A stretch of 38,533 nt of DNA from JACKOB01 sp024234575 (GTDB taxonomy: Bacteria; Pseudomonadota; Gammaproteobacteria; Pseudomonadales; Oleiphilaceae), in the NCBI GenBank assembly GCA_051208035.1, contig JBPJFZ010000023.1, positions 1-38,533 of the forward strand, read 5' to 3'. Of this stretch, positions 8,253-17,297 are shown one piece after another (position 1 is the first letter of the stretch; every line of letters begins with the position of its first letter). A model generated the notes under the pieces. The model saw only the letters and a list, made by a program, of their open reading frames with translations. It did not search any database and was not told the origin of the DNA. The position numbers and the translations under genes are program-made.

Positions 8253-9458
8253 ATGGATTATGAGGTAGAGTTTGTCTCCGCTATTGAGGCTATCGGCGAA
8301 AGCGACTGGGATGCACTTGCCGGCACCGATAATCCGTTTACTCGTTACGCCTTTTTATTGGCGTTGGAGGTTACCGGCTGTGTTGGTGGAAAAACCGGCT
8401 GGGAGCCTTGTCATAGCGTTATTAAAGATCTAAGCGGCAAAGTTGTGGCCTTGATGCCGGGTTATTTAAAGATGCACTCCTATGGTGAGTATGTTTTTGA
8501 TTTTGCCTGGGCAGAGGCCTATCAGCGCCATGGCCTTGTCTATTATCCAAAATGGATTGTCGCCATCCCGTTTACGCCCTCGGTTGGGCCGCGATTGCTG
8601 ATGTGCAAGTCGCTTTCTGCAGCGCAGCAGAAAGTGCTGGTGCAGGTACTTATGCAGGCCGTGCAGACCCATTGTGAAAGGCATTCAATTTCATCCTGGC
8701 ATTTGTTGTTTGCTGACGCCGTTGGCCTCAGCTGTATTGCTGGCAGTGGTATTGATTATGCTGCACGTATGGGGTGTCAGTACCACTGGCGAAATCGGCA
8801 GCCTGATACAGTCGATGTGGGCTATAAGAGTTTCGATCAGTTTTTACAGCACCTGACTTCCCGTAAACGTAAGAATATTAAAAAAGAGCGACAGAAAGTG
8901 GTGTCTGATGGCATTACTTTTCGGGAGGTGACAGGGGCTAAAATTACGTCACATGATATCCATCAGTTCTATGACTTCTATCGTATGACGTATTTGGTGC
9001 GTGGCCAGCAGCCTTATCTGACAGAAGCATTTTTTCAATCTTTGCGATCGCGTATGCCTGAGCAGATGTGTCTGTTATTTGCGATGCAAAATGATGTGGT
9101 TATCGCCAGCGCATTGTTCTTAAAAAGTGCCGATAAGCTTTTTGGGCGTTATTGGGGGGCTTCTGCGAACGCGCAAAGACGGTTTGGCAGCCAACTGAAT
9201 TTTCTGCACTTCGAGACTTGTTACTATCAAGGTATTGAGATGTGTATACGCCATGGGTTGAAGGTGTTTGATGCCGGTGCCCAGGGCGAGCACAAGTTAC
9301 TGCGAGGGTTTGAGCCGGTGACCACGCAGTCGCTACACTTTGTCAGACACGATGGATTCAGGCAGGCAATAGGCCAGTTTTGTTTGGAAGAATCTGCTAA
9401 CGTCAACGCCTATATCGATGATGCAAAAGGATATTTACCTTACAAGTCACATCAGTAA
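8253..9458 (+). CDS. FemAB-like GNAT acyltransferase (DUF482 family)
   Basis: The 401-residue protein resembles the DUF482/PF04339 family of GNAT-fold proteins, once labelled peptidoglycan biosynthesis/recognition proteins. Characteristic segments are DNPFTRYAFLLALE, YGEYVFDFAWAEAYQRHG, YYPKWIVAIPFTPSVGPRLL, RKRKNIKKERQKV, FYDFYRMTYLVRGQQPYLTE and GRYWGA. The C-terminal stretch has FDAGAQGEHKLLRGFEPV. The biochemical substrate is not established. The start is placed at the ATG at 8253 because the family N-terminus begins here and a GCAGG element precedes it; a longer frame begins inside the previous gene. It lies 26 bp behind DUF1244 and ends 7 bp from the convergent DUF3047 gene. Confidence 0.88.
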   Translation: MDYEVEFVSAIEAIGESDWDALAGTDNPFTRYAFLLALEVTGCVGGKTGWEPCHSVIKDLSGKVVALMPGYLKMHSYGEYVFDFAWAEAYQRHGLVYYPKWIVAIPFTPSVGPRLLMCKSLSAAQQKVLVQVLMQAVQTHCERHSISSWHLLFADAVGLSCIAGSGIDYAARMGCQYHWRNRQPDTVDVGYKSFDQFLQHLTSRKRKNIKKERQKVVSDGITFREVTGAKITSHDIHQFYDFYRMTYLVRGQQPYLTEAFFQSLRSRMPEQMCLLFAMQNDVVIASALFLKSADKLFGRYWGASANAQRRFGSQLNFLHFETCYYQGIEMCIRHGLKVFDAGAQGEHKLLRGFEPVTTQSLHFVRHDGFRQAIGQFCLEESANVNAYIDDAKGYLPYKSHQ

Positions 9459-9465
9459 TGCTTAT

Positions 9466-10218
9466 TTAGTCGTCACTTTTCAATATGATTTGCCGGTACC
9501 AGGCCTCTGCAGACGCTCCTGTATTGTCTGTGTCAGTCATCATGGCAATACCCATTACCTCTGGAGGGTTTTTACCAAAAGCACGGCGGTAGTCTTCGAC
9601 AATATTGCGCCGCTCGGTGTGCCACTCTCCGGCCTCAGCATCGCCACTGCGGACCGCGATCATCATGGTTTTATCTGTGTACGGATTTACAATGGCAGTA
9701 TCAGGGGCGAGTTTGTTTGCCCAAATGTAGTTAATGGCAGTTCCGGGTGGCTGCAGGTCGTAGAGTATTTCAGCGGCCTTGTATTTGATCTTTTCATACC
9801 AGCTGAGTTGTTCGGGCTGAGCCTGAAAAGCAACATAAATGCGTGCGGCAAAATCATCACCGGCTTTTTCTTTGGCATCGCCACCTGGAATGCTGTGGCT
9901 TATTTTCCACGACCACTCCAGAATGGGGGTCTTTGCCAGGTCTATCTCCTGTCGGTAGATAAGGCCGGATGCACTGGCATTTGCTTTCGCGTAAACCGTG
10001 CAATACTGAGTATTATCTTCGTGGATAGTTAACCGTTGATATGCTGTTTGGCGGTCAATACCGGGAAATTTCAATGGTTGCCAGTGCTGGCTGAAGGACG
10101 CTTCCGTTTGGTATTGACAGAAATCGCCAATGGGCAGTTGGCTGGTGCCGGGAATCTCATCAGCCGACAATACGTTGGTGCCCAGGATCGATAACAGAAA
10201 TAAGAGGTGCGTATTCAT
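9466..10218 (-). CDS. DUF3047 domain protein, exported
   Basis: The 250-residue protein starts with a likely signal peptide (NTHLLFLLSILGTNVLSA). It then carries the DUF3047 pattern: LEWSWKISHSIPGGDAKEKAGDDFAARIYVAF (quoted parts WSWKI and GDDFAARIYVAF), INYIWANK, MMIAVRSGDAEAGEW and EVMGIAMMTDTDNTG. DUF3047 proteins are probably periplasmic or outer-membrane associated beta-sandwich proteins of unknown role. I chose the ATG at 10216-10218 because the signal peptide starts there; an upstream GTG at 10245 adds a polar extension. The gene sits 63 bp after the OmpA-like gene on the same strand, so co-transcription is possible. It is tail-to-tail with the acyltransferase gene. Confidence 0.85.
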   Translation of the reverse strand: MNTHLLFLLSILGTNVLSADEIPGTSQLPIGDFCQYQTEASFSQHWQPLKFPGIDRQTAYQRLTIHEDNTQYCTVYAKANASASGLIYRQEIDLAKTPILEWSWKISHSIPGGDAKEKAGDDFAARIYVAFQAQPEQLSWYEKIKYKAAEILYDLQPPGTAINYIWANKLAPDTAIVNPYTDKTMMIAVRSGDAEAGEWHTERRNIVEDYRRAFGKNPPEVMGIAMMTDTDNTGASAEAWYRQIILKSDD

Positions 10219-10281
10219 GCAGATGATCTCGTCGTTACAAGTCAACTTAGCAGGCTTGCAACGACGAGTTCGGGTGGAATA

Positions 10282-11457
10282 TTACTCGCTGGCGTTGCTG
10301 ATAGACACTACTACACGTCTGTTTTGATCGCGCCCGGCTTCGGTATCGTTGCTGGCAATGGGGTTAGCTTCACCTTTGCCTTCTGCAGTAAGGCGGTCCG
10401 CGCTAATTGCAAATTTGTTAATCAGAACGTTCTGTACCGAGTTTGCTCTGCGCTCAGACAGCATCAGGTTGTAAGCATCGTCCCCTTTCGAGTCAGTATA
10501 GCCCTCTAATACCGCTTTGGTATCCGGATACTGTTTCATAAAGGCGGCCACTTTTTCGACTTCTGGGTAAAACGACTTGGGAATGATTGAGCTGTTATTC
10601 GGAAAGCGGATATGTAAATCCATAGAAACCGTTTCAACCAGCACGGCGTTGCAACCCGTTTCATCCACGGCGACTTCTGGCTCGGTATCGGGGCAGGCAT
10701 CAACGTCATCATTTACCCCGTCACCGTCGCTATCAAGCACAACTTCTTCGGCAACCGCTGCAACGATTGCGCAGCCCACGCCATCAACGTCAACACCAGG
10801 CTCAGTTTGCGGGCATTTGTCGTCGCTATCGGCAACACCATCGTTATCAGTATCTTTGTACTGCTCATCTTCCATTGCGTAGGTATCTTCGTTCTTGCTG
10901 TTAGAAAGCCCCATGTAAAGCAGTAAGCCTGCAGAAGGAATGACATCGAACTGTTCGCTATCCATCCCTAATGCACCATCAATTGCTAATTGTGCAATCA
11001 GATAGTCGTTGATATGAATGTCATAACCGGTACCTACCTTGAACAGCCCCTCGCTATCATTCACACCAAATTCTGAGTCGACTGATGTCATGCCAAGACC
11101 CGCGCGAGCGAAGAATCCACTTTCGTTGATGGGTGTAAAGCGGTGCAACAGACTTAATGACCAGTAGTTAAACTCAATGTCAGAGGCTGCCGGTCCTTTG
11201 GTCTCGGTATTGGCTCTGTTCATGGTGACTTCTACCGCTGTTTGCGGCGTCATGTGATAACCCAGGCCTGCGTAAAAATCATTGTCATCTTCAACGGCAC
11301 GGTCGCTGTCGAACAGAACTTTGTTCCAGCCACCAGAAAGGTAAACACCACTGCCAGCTTCTTCATCGTCATCAGCCATGATGACTGGGGATTGCATGGC
11401 AGCGTAGAGAAGGGCTGGGATAACGAGAGAAAGTTTTGTGCGGGTCAACGTCTTCAT
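10282..11457 (-). CDS. OmpA-family outer membrane protein with thrombospondin type 3 repeats
   Basis: The 391-residue protein has four parts: a signal peptide (to about residue 28), an 8-stranded beta-barrel (about 35-195), a calcium-binding TSP3-like linker with two DxDxDGVxDxxDxCP repeats (DTDNDGVADSDDKCP and DSDGDGVNDDVDACP, about 200-270) with paired cysteines, and an OmpA C-terminal domain (about 285-391). The last contains YTDSKGDDAYNLMLSERRAN, whose Asp and Arg bind peptidoglycan diaminopimelate. The layout matches OprF-like porins linking the outer membrane to the cell wall. GAGG lies upstream of the ATG. It is preceded by 180 bp without a gene and followed by DUF3047. Confidence 0.93.
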   Translation of the reverse strand: MKTLTRTKLSLVIPALLYAAMQSPVIMADDDEEAGSGVYLSGGWNKVLFDSDRAVEDDNDFYAGLGYHMTPQTAVEVTMNRANTETKGPAASDIEFNYWSLSLLHRFTPINESGFFARAGLGMTSVDSEFGVNDSEGLFKVGTGYDIHINDYLIAQLAIDGALGMDSEQFDVIPSAGLLLYMGLSNSKNEDTYAMEDEQYKDTDNDGVADSDDKCPQTEPGVDVDGVGCAIVAAVAEEVVLDSDGDGVNDDVDACPDTEPEVAVDETGCNAVLVETVSMDLHIRFPNNSSIIPKSFYPEVEKVAAFMKQYPDTKAVLEGYTDSKGDDAYNLMLSERRANSVQNVLINKFAISADRLTAEGKGEANPIASNDTEAGRDQNRRVVVSISNASE

Positions 11458-11637
11458 TGGATAGGGCCTCTTATGTTAGTGAAACTGACGAAAATCGTCC
11501 GTGAAAAAGCTGGTGGCAGTATGCGATAAAGGATAAAAAAACGAAAGGGCGGGGAGGCAACAGACTTTTTACTGCTATCGACTAACAACAGGGTAAGTCT
11601 ATAGCGTCAACGGGTGTTGCTCATGAACAGGCCACCC

Positions 11638-12468
11638 TCATAAAGGGTATTCAAAGAAAAGTATATGGATAATATTTACTGAAAAGTGGCACAGAATTGC
11701 CATGGATAACCGCTGTGTTTGGCTAAAAACCGCTGCATAAATGAACCCCGCAAACAGAAACAGTGGAAACAAGCTATGTGTTATTGGTGCATGTGCTATC
11801 CCAAATAAAATGCTCACGATCAATATGGAAATAGCGCGCTCTTTGCCTGTGAAGGCAAATAATCTCTGCAAGCCCGACTGGACAACGGATCTGAAAAACA
11901 CCTCTTCAGCTAAAACCGTAAAACATAGATTGAAGGCGATAAAAACGATTATGCCCTCGGGCCACTTTGGAATGAATGCCAGGCCAAATAACAAACTTGC
12001 GAACAGAATAATTGTCGCTGCTCCGAAAAAAGCAATGCCAGTGCAGGCCAGTAAGGCTTTCTTGTCGAGTGTTGCTAGTTCACCTTTAGCACGTCTTCGG
12101 TAACACCAGATCAGCATTAACAAACCACCAAGTCCTTTACCTGAATTGGCATAAAGTTGGAATGCAGATCCCCCGTCATAGAGCGAAGGCACTTGCCAAA
12201 CTAAGGGATAAGTAAAGCCAGAGGGCTGATAGATGGCAGAGGCTAGCCCGACCATTATGAGTGTTAGCCAGCAGGTTATGCCTCTTAAACTGATAAATTT
12301 AAATTTGGTAGAAAGGAAACATAAGATACTGAGAAGTGCTAGAAGTAAAAAATTAGGTGCTGACAAAAATCCAAGGTACAGGCAAATAAAAGCGATTAGA
12401 AGAATGGTTATGGTGATGGTTAATCGCGCTGTGTTATCTTTTAATTCGTCATTATTATTGCAATACAA
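11638..12468 (-). CDS. CPBP-family intramembrane metalloprotease
   Basis: This 276-residue multi-pass membrane protein carries the CPBP (CAAX protease and bacteriocin-processing) signature: motif 1 AEEVFFRSVVQSGLQRL (two Glu and an Arg), motif 2 FGIAHAP (His), and motif 4 CHFSVNIIH (His and Asn). These residues form the metal-dependent active site of Rce1-like proteases. Substrates in Gram-negative bacteria are mostly unknown. No ATG exists near the N-terminus; two TTG codons are available, at 12474 and 12468. I prefer 12468 because GGGGA stands seven bases before it, while it nearly touches the first TTG. The neighbours give no functional hint. Confidence 0.85.
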   Translation of the reverse strand: MYCNNNDELKDNTARLTITITILLIAFICLYLGFLSAPNFLLLALLSILCFLSTKFKFISLRGITCWLTLIMVGLASAIYQPSGFTYPLVWQVPSLYDGGSAFQLYANSGKGLGGLLMLIWCYRRRAKGELATLDKKALLACTGIAFFGAATIILFASLLFGLAFIPKWPEGIIVFIAFNLCFTVLAEEVFFRSVVQSGLQRLFAFTGKERAISILIVSILFGIAHAPITHSLFPLFLFAGFIYAAVFSQTQRLSMAILCHFSVNIIHILFFEYPL

Positions 12469-12682
12469 CGTCAAGTCCCCGGTAAATTAATTGCCACAGA
12501 TAGGGTGGTCTTTAAGTTTATTGTGTTTAAGAGAAATTGCACCACGCTGAAAAGCGCCACAGCGCGTTATTGGCACAAACATGATTATTAAGCTAACTTG
12601 GTCAACCAGAACCAGGGCAAAAAGTATTAACTCCGTGGCATTCCTTTCATTCTAATTTTCTCTTTAACTATTCGGATTATTT

Positions 12683-13996
12683 ATGAGATTTCAAAAAACT
12701 ATCTTAGCTTTATCATTGAGCGCCATTTCTGTGCATTCGCATTCTGCCGCATTTCAATTAAATGAGACGAGTGCGTCTGGATTGGGTCGGGCATTTGCTG
12801 GTGACGCGGTTATCGCGGACGATGCTGTCGTATTGGCTCGTAACCCCGCAGCAATGGCGTTATTTAAGGCAAAGAGTTTGTCCATCGCTGCCACGTATGT
12901 TGATCCTGGAGTGGACGTTAAAGGACGGGGCGCGCCAGATTTGATCGATAGTATTAATGGCGGAAATTTCGATTTGTCCAAGTTGGATGAAGATGGTGTG
13001 GTTCCTGGTGCGGTGATCCCTGGGTTTTATTTCATCAGCCCGATTGATGACAAGTTTGCCTTCGGATTTGGTATGAATTCAAACTTTGGTTTGTCTACAG
13101 ACTATCCCGATAGCTATCCTGCAGGGTCCATCGCTGGGGGCACAGAATTAACCACTGTCAATTTTAACGTAAGTGGCTCTTATCGGCTTAACGAGCAGTT
13201 AAGTTTTGGTTTGGGTTTAAACGTGGTTTATGGTGATGCCGTATTAACCCGCCATGCTGGTGATACGGGGGCTGCGCTGGCCGCATCGCAGGGAAGGGTG
13301 TTACCAGCGAACACCGAGCTGATTAAAATGGAAGGCGATGACATCAGCTTTGGCTGGAACGTTGGTGCCGTCTACGAGGTAAATGCCGAGCACCGCTTTG
13401 GCTTAACCTATCGCTCAGAAGTTGCGGTTGATTTTGAAGGTGACTACACCGCTGTTGGTAGCCCGACAGTGGCTGGTAATTTAGCCATTGATATGCCTTG
13501 GGGGGCGGAGTTTTCAGGGTTTCACCAATTAAACAAACAATGGGCTGTGCATTACAGTGTGATGTATACCAACTGGTCAAGTTTTGAAAAATTGGAAGCC
13601 TTTACGAGCGGCCCTGATCCTGTTTTTGCCAAAGATGAAAACTATGAAAGCACTTACCGGTTCGCTCTTGGTACAACTTATACCCATACTGACAACCTGA
13701 CACTGCGCGCTGGTATCGCCCATGACGAATCTGCAGCCGTTGATGAGTTTCGCTCAATTTCCATTCCAGATAGTGATCGTCTTTGGTACAGCGCCGGTGC
13801 AACTTACAAAATCAGTGATAGTGACAGTATAGATTTTGGCTTTGCCTATGTTGATGGGGATAAAGTGACGCTTCATGAAGAAGATGCCGTCTTAGCAGAT
13901 GTTCCACCGGCTTTGGTTGGCGCCGATAAAGACTGGCACTTTGAGTCAGAAGGTAATGCGATACTTCTCAGCGTGCAATACAACAAAAGCTTCTAG
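12683..13996 (+). CDS. FadL/OMPP1-type outer membrane transport protein
   Basis: The 437-residue protein has a signal peptide ending in SHSAAFQLNE, so the mature N-terminus starts with the AFQLNETSASGLGRAFAG hatch segment typical of FadL, followed by ADDAVVLARNPAAM. The rest alternates beta strands of a 14-stranded barrel (for example FAFGFGMNSNFGLST, LSFGLGLNVVYGD, WAVHYSVMYTNWSSF) and ends in Phe, the usual outer-membrane sorting signal. The family imports long-chain fatty acids and other hydrophobic molecules. The gene is monocistronic, closed by the strong terminator at 14066-14108. CGGA lies six bases before the ATG. The hydrophobic substrate cannot be told from sequence. Confidence 0.92.
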   Translation: MRFQKTILALSLSAISVHSHSAAFQLNETSASGLGRAFAGDAVIADDAVVLARNPAAMALFKAKSLSIAATYVDPGVDVKGRGAPDLIDSINGGNFDLSKLDEDGVVPGAVIPGFYFISPIDDKFAFGFGMNSNFGLSTDYPDSYPAGSIAGGTELTTVNFNVSGSYRLNEQLSFGLGLNVVYGDAVLTRHAGDTGAALAASQGRVLPANTELIKMEGDDISFGWNVGAVYEVNAEHRFGLTYRSEVAVDFEGDYTAVGSPTVAGNLAIDMPWGAEFSGFHQLNKQWAVHYSVMYTNWSSFEKLEAFTSGPDPVFAKDENYESTYRFALGTTYTHTDNLTLRAGIAHDESAAVDEFRSISIPDSDRLWYSAGATYKISDSDSIDFGFAYVDGDKVTLHEEDAVLADVPPALVGADKDWHFESEGNAILLSVQYNKSF

Positions 13997-14065
13997 ATAT
14001 AGTAATAACCTATGACCGCGTTCTAGAAATTGTGGGGTCGATAGGATCTGCGTGTGCTTAATCTG

Positions 14066-14108
14066 AAAAGCCCTGCCAGTGTTGAGCTGGTGGGGCTTTT
14101 TGTTTTTT
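14066..14108 (+). terminator. Rho-independent terminator after fadL-like gene
   Basis: AAAAGCCCTGCCAG, loop TGTTGAG, CTGGTGGGGCTTTT, then TGTTTTTT. It is a close copy of the hairpin at 18439-18473, with the same loop. Confidence 0.9.
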
Positions 14109-14151
14109 AACGAAGCGTAAGCGGGGTTTTAGTAAAAAACGTGATATTTCG

Positions 14152-14742
14152 CTAGTTAATTCCCAGCTGTAATTCAGATATCACATAACCAGTGTTGCTG
14201 GAAAGCTTGATGATGGCTCTGGCGTGGCCGGTAAACTTCAGGCCTCTGGCTTTGGCTTCAGCTTGTAGTTTCTGCCAGCTGTCTAGCACTTCTGTGGAAG
14301 GGCCTTTGTGGATGAGGGTTAAACATTTGAAGCTTGGCAGCTCTTTTTGCTGATAGCCCGGCGTGGCTGTTGCTAATTTTTTTACTGGCCACCCCAGGTT
14401 GGCATCCACTTGCTGCGTTTTCTGCAAAGCGTTTTCGTCAATATTGTCGAAAACGTAAGTAAATGATCCATCGATAAGGGTATCGGTTTTAGTAGCGATA
14501 AAAAATGCGGTCGCTTCGGCGATTTTTTCGCCTTGTTGATGTGATTTACCTTGCTGCAAAGTTTGCGTTGAGTACACGTAGCTCATGGCTTCGACTGTTT
14601 TTATCTCAAAAGGTAAATCTGCGCTGGCAAACGTAAGTGTGCTGGTGCAGAGGGCGATGGCTGCCAGCAGGAAGTTTGTCAGATAAAAAGGTTGCCAGAA
14701 TGATTGAGGGCCGGCTGCTTTTGTAAAGTAATGTGTAAACAC
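14152..14742 (-). CDS. Exported GyrI-like effector-binding domain protein
   Basis: The 196-residue protein has a hydrophobic N-terminal segment (FYLTNFLLAAIALCTSTLTFASA), most likely a signal peptide. The following about 150 residues resemble the GyrI-like small-molecule-binding fold (AraC effector-binding domain): NLGWPVKKLATATPGYQQKELP (in part), the hallmark THKGP-like LIHKGPSTEVLDSWQKLQAEA, then ARGLKFTGHARAII. Such domains usually sense hydrophobic ligands in the cytoplasm; a periplasmic version is less usual. The start is a GTG at 14740-14742 with GGAG seven bases upstream. It diverges from the transglycosylase gene across 276 bp holding four TTGGTAA-type half-sites. The ligand is unknown. 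Confidence 0.65.
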   Translation of the reverse strand: MFTHYFTKAAGPQSFWQPFYLTNFLLAAIALCTSTLTFASADLPFEIKTVEAMSYVYSTQTLQQGKSHQQGEKIAEATAFFIATKTDTLIDGSFTYVFDNIDENALQKTQQVDANLGWPVKKLATATPGYQQKELPSFKCLTLIHKGPSTEVLDSWQKLQAEAKARGLKFTGHARAIIKLSSNTGYVISELQLGIN

Positions 14743-14777
14743 TTACAGACTCCATAATTGTTCACTGAGGGTGATAT

Positions 14778-14804
14778 TTGGTAACACTAAAACACGTTTA
14801 CCAA
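14778..14804. promoter_or_regulatory. Candidate operator 1 (TTGGTAA inverted repeat)
   Basis: TTGGTAA at 14778-14784 and TTACCAA at 14798-14804 are exact inverted half-sites. A second pair is at 14917-14949. Confidence 0.4.
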
Positions 14805-14916
14805 CGATTTGCATTGGTTTTACTGACATGACTATTGATGTGCAAGAGCCAATCAGAGAGAGAAAACGTAAGTAAAAAAACAAGTTAGTGAAGAATGTCA
14901 ATGACGTTGGTGTCAT

Positions 14917-14949
14917 CTTGGTAAAGAACTTTAACATATGTTTACCAAG
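14917..14949. promoter_or_regulatory. Candidate operator 2 (CTTGGTAAA inverted repeat)
   Basis: CTTGGTAAA (14917-14925) and TTTACCAAG (14941-14949) are perfect 9-bp arms around a 15-base spacer. They share the half-site of operator 1, suggesting one regulator binds both. Confidence 0.45.
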
Positions 14950-15018
14950 GCTCAACGGACATGATTCTCATAGTGGATATAATCTATTCCACAGACTTGT
15001 TGTGATGGGGTTAACAAA

Positions 15019-15783
15019 ATGTTCAAAGTTGTAGAGAACTCGCCCAAGTTATCTCCGGAGTCATCAACCTTGTTGGTGTGGTCCGTTTTCGCTGTTGCAC
15101 TCTGTGTTGTTGTCGCTTACGGCTACACAGAAAGGTCTGAAGGTCAGGCGGTAAACAATAAAGTGCAAAAGGCGCAGATGACCGTGCAGCAAGCCGCCCC
15201 AGAGGTTGCGCACGATCTTATCCTTGCAAACCATTTCCCGTACAACGATCCGGTCAATGATATGGTTGAAGATGACCCGTTTCCGTTTGCCACAGAAATA
15301 CGCTCAGTGTCAGAGAGAATGGATGTCGATCCGGGGTTGATTTACGCAATAGTCAAAGCAGAGTCGAGTTTCAGAACACAAGTAAAAAGCACTGCCGGGG
15401 CAGTTGGCTTGATGCAGGTTGTTGCTCATGCTGCTGGTAAAGACGCATGGCAAAAAGTGCTGAAAGAATCTGGCAAACCCGCCGCACGAGATTTGAAAGA
15501 CCCTTACACCAATCTGCTGCTGGGCTCGGCATATATCAAGCTGTTAAACGAGCACCATTTTGATAACGTAAAAGACCCGGAACTGCGCCAAGGCTTAGTG
15601 CTGGCGGCCTACAACTGGGGTCCTTCAAATGTGAAGAAAATGCTCAAAAAAGGCCAGCCAAGAGATTTGCAGGAGTTACATTGGAGCCTGTTTAAGCGCG
15701 CTCCGAAGGAAACATACAATTACGTTAAGCGGGTGTTGCGATATAAGGCACAATTTGAAGATAACTACAGCGAGTCTGCTTAG
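15019..15783 (+). CDS. Membrane-anchored lytic transglycosylase (SLT domain)
   Basis: The 254-residue protein has one N-terminal membrane segment (about residues 18-35), a linker, and a C-terminal goose-lysozyme-like SLT domain (about 95-245). The catalytic Glu115 lies in AIVKAESSFRTQVKSTAGAV, followed by GLMQV, then AAYNWGPSNVKKM and the ETYNYVKRVL end motif. Such enzymes cleave the glycan strands of peptidoglycan to form 1,6-anhydromuramyl ends, here from the inner membrane facing the periplasm. GGGG lies seven bases before the ATG. It diverges from the GyrI-like gene. It resembles MltC/Slt-type domains but lacks a lipobox. Confidence 0.88.
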   Translation: MFKVVENSPKLSPESSTLLVWSVFAVALCVVVAYGYTERSEGQAVNNKVQKAQMTVQQAAPEVAHDLILANHFPYNDPVNDMVEDDPFPFATEIRSVSERMDVDPGLIYAIVKAESSFRTQVKSTAGAVGLMQVVAHAAGKDAWQKVLKESGKPAARDLKDPYTNLLLGSAYIKLLNEHHFDNVKDPELRQGLVLAAYNWGPSNVKKMLKKGQPRDLQELHWSLFKRAPKETYNYVKRVLRYKAQFEDNYSESA

Positions 15784-16099
15784 TCTTCAGTTTAAAACAG
15801 CGCAATACCCAAACGTGAAGTCGGGGCATTGCGCCAAAAGTCAGGGACCTATCCGGCCTGGCGAAGCATCTTCCTCAGTTAAACACCACCAAGCTGATCG
15901 GGCTGGCTTTGTTTACTATCAGATAACACTTCTTCTAAGTCCACAGCGAAAACCTTTCTGTTTCCGGCGCGCATAGTATCTATGCTGCCTGCAGAGCAAC
16001 AGCGGTAATCGCTGCAATTGCTGTGAGCTTATTCGCACGCAAGAGGACGATGCTCATCTCACTTATCGTGATGAGCAATCTCGTCGCATTTGGAAAACC
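15784..16099. other. Gene-free 316-bp stretch with two inverted repeats
   Basis: No convincing gene is seen. GCGCAAT (15800-15806) pairs with ATTGCGC (15828-15834), with adjacent CCC/GGG allowing extension; read on the minus strand it is followed by TGTTTT and might end transcription from the right. TGCTCATC (16051-16058) pairs with GATGAGCA (16070-16077), flanked by GACGA and TCGTC, giving a 13-bp bulged stem just after the YeeE-like gene pair. Confidence 0.45.
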
Positions 16100-16522
16100 T
16101 CAGTCTTTATTTTTTCCAAACCATCGCCCTTGCACATAGGCACCTGCCAGCATGCCAATTAACGCGTAAAGCAGCGGCCAATTACCTGCACCTAAGCCGG
16201 CGACTGCAGGGCCAGGGCACACGCCGCTTATTCCCCAACCAACACCAAATAGTGCGGCACCAATTAACGTTCGTTTAGTGGTTTCGCTGGGGCGTGTTCT
16301 ATAGGCTTGCGCCAGCCAGGGAGTGCCAAAAATTTTAGGCCCAAGCTGGTATGCCAGCAGCGCCAAGCCGGTGGCGCTTCCCAGTACCAGTAACAAGCCA
16401 AAGTTTTCGAACAGCAAAAAGGCAAAAATAGCTTCGGGATGAATCATTGTCGAAAGCGTTAAACCTGCACCAAAAAGCGCACCACTGAACAAAATAGCTA
16501 GCCAATAGAAAGCGGGCTTCAT
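16100..16522 (-). CDS. YeeE/YedE (DUF6691)-type transporter, second half-protein
   Basis: The 140-residue membrane protein has four predicted membrane segments and the family motif GVGWGISGVCPGPAVAGLGAG with a conserved Cys (shown in parts: GISGVCPGPA, AGLGAGN). Together with the upstream gene it corresponds to the two halves of YeeE/YedE-type sulfur transporters, of which TsuA imports thiosulfate; split pairs of this kind are sometimes named PmpA/PmpB. Its ATG overlaps the stop of the first half as ATGA (16519-16522), so translation is probably coupled and the two likely assemble together. The substrate is likely a sulfur compound, by family. Confidence 0.87.
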   Translation of the reverse strand: MKPAFYWLAILFSGALFGAGLTLSTMIHPEAIFAFLLFENFGLLLVLGSATGLALLAYQLGPKIFGTPWLAQAYRTRPSETTKRTLIGAALFGVGWGISGVCPGPAVAGLGAGNWPLLYALIGMLAGAYVQGRWFGKNKD

Positions 16523-16998
16523 ACCGCACCTCCAAAGAATGCAGCCATGATATTTGCCGTGACAATGGCGACGGAAAGAAAAACAACGACCGCCATAAAC
16601 GAAGGTAAGCTCAGCGATGCCATGCCACAAATACCATGGCCCGACGTACAGCCATTACCAAACCGTGCGCCAAAGCCCGCGATAAAACCACCTATTAACA
16701 GCAGCCATTCAGAGACGTTTGTTGTCGGGGCTATATCGCCAGAAAAATAAGTCCATGCGAAGGCGCCGCAAATCAACCCCAACGCGTATACCAGACGCCA
16801 TTTTCGTGACTCTGTATTCTGTGGCTGGTTAAAAAACTCGTACTTTGAAATATAAGACCAGCTGGTGGTAAAAACACTGCTCATGCCGCCAATTAACCCC
16901 GTTGACAGGTACAGTAGTGCCACGCCTGCACCAATCATCAAGCCGCCCAATAAAAAGTGACTCATTCCCGTAGGGAATAAACTACTAAACTCGACCAT
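16519..16998 (-). CDS. YeeE/YedE-type transporter, first half-protein
   Basis: The 159-residue membrane protein carries the YeeE/YedE signature GFGARFGNGCTSGHGICGMASLS (in parts: GARFGNGC, TSGHGICG) with the conserved cysteines that relay sulfur through the pore in this family. Several membrane segments surround it (for example FLLGGLMIGAGVALLYLSTG). I chose the ATG at 16996-16998 because AGGGTGG lies just upstream; GTG codons at 17001 and 17007 overlap that site. The gene is coupled by a four-base overlap to the second half. No ArsR/BigR-type regulator or sulfur dioxygenase, which often accompany the pair, lies next to it. Confidence 0.88.
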   Translation of the reverse strand: MVEFSSLFPTGMSHFLLGGLMIGAGVALLYLSTGLIGGMSSVFTTSWSYISKYEFFNQPQNTESRKWRLVYALGLICGAFAWTYFSGDIAPTTNVSEWLLLIGGFIAGFGARFGNGCTSGHGICGMASLSLPSFMAVVVFLSVAIVTANIMAAFFGGAV

Positions 16999-17297
16999 CA
17001 CAACCACCCTATGCCAATGTAAAGTGAGAGTGTAAGCGAAACCTAATGTGAATACATGGGGGCATGAAAGATAGGGTGGTGGTGTGGTCGAGTAATAAAG
17101 TTGTTAACTACATTTCCGGTTCAGAAGTTAAGCGGGAATTTTGAGACTGAATAAATTATCGAAGGTAGATGAGGGGACGCTTAATTCTTCAAAATCGGCA
17201 TTGGCTTGATACTGTTTATTGGGGTTTGGTTGATGTATTAGCAAGAATTTTGACTAGACTGAATGTCAGGTATTCTGGTGTGGGGGTAGATTCAAAG

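Noticed and set aside
9418..10032. 204-codon plus-strand frame opposite the DUF3047 gene
   Set aside because: It is antisense to a better supported exported protein, overlaps the end of the acyltransferase gene and has an unnatural Cys-rich composition.
14743..14955. 70-codon minus-strand frame upstream of the GyrI-like gene
   Set aside because: It spans the paired TTGGTAA operator-like sites and abuts the GTG start in a way that would bury the GGAG site; no family resemblance.
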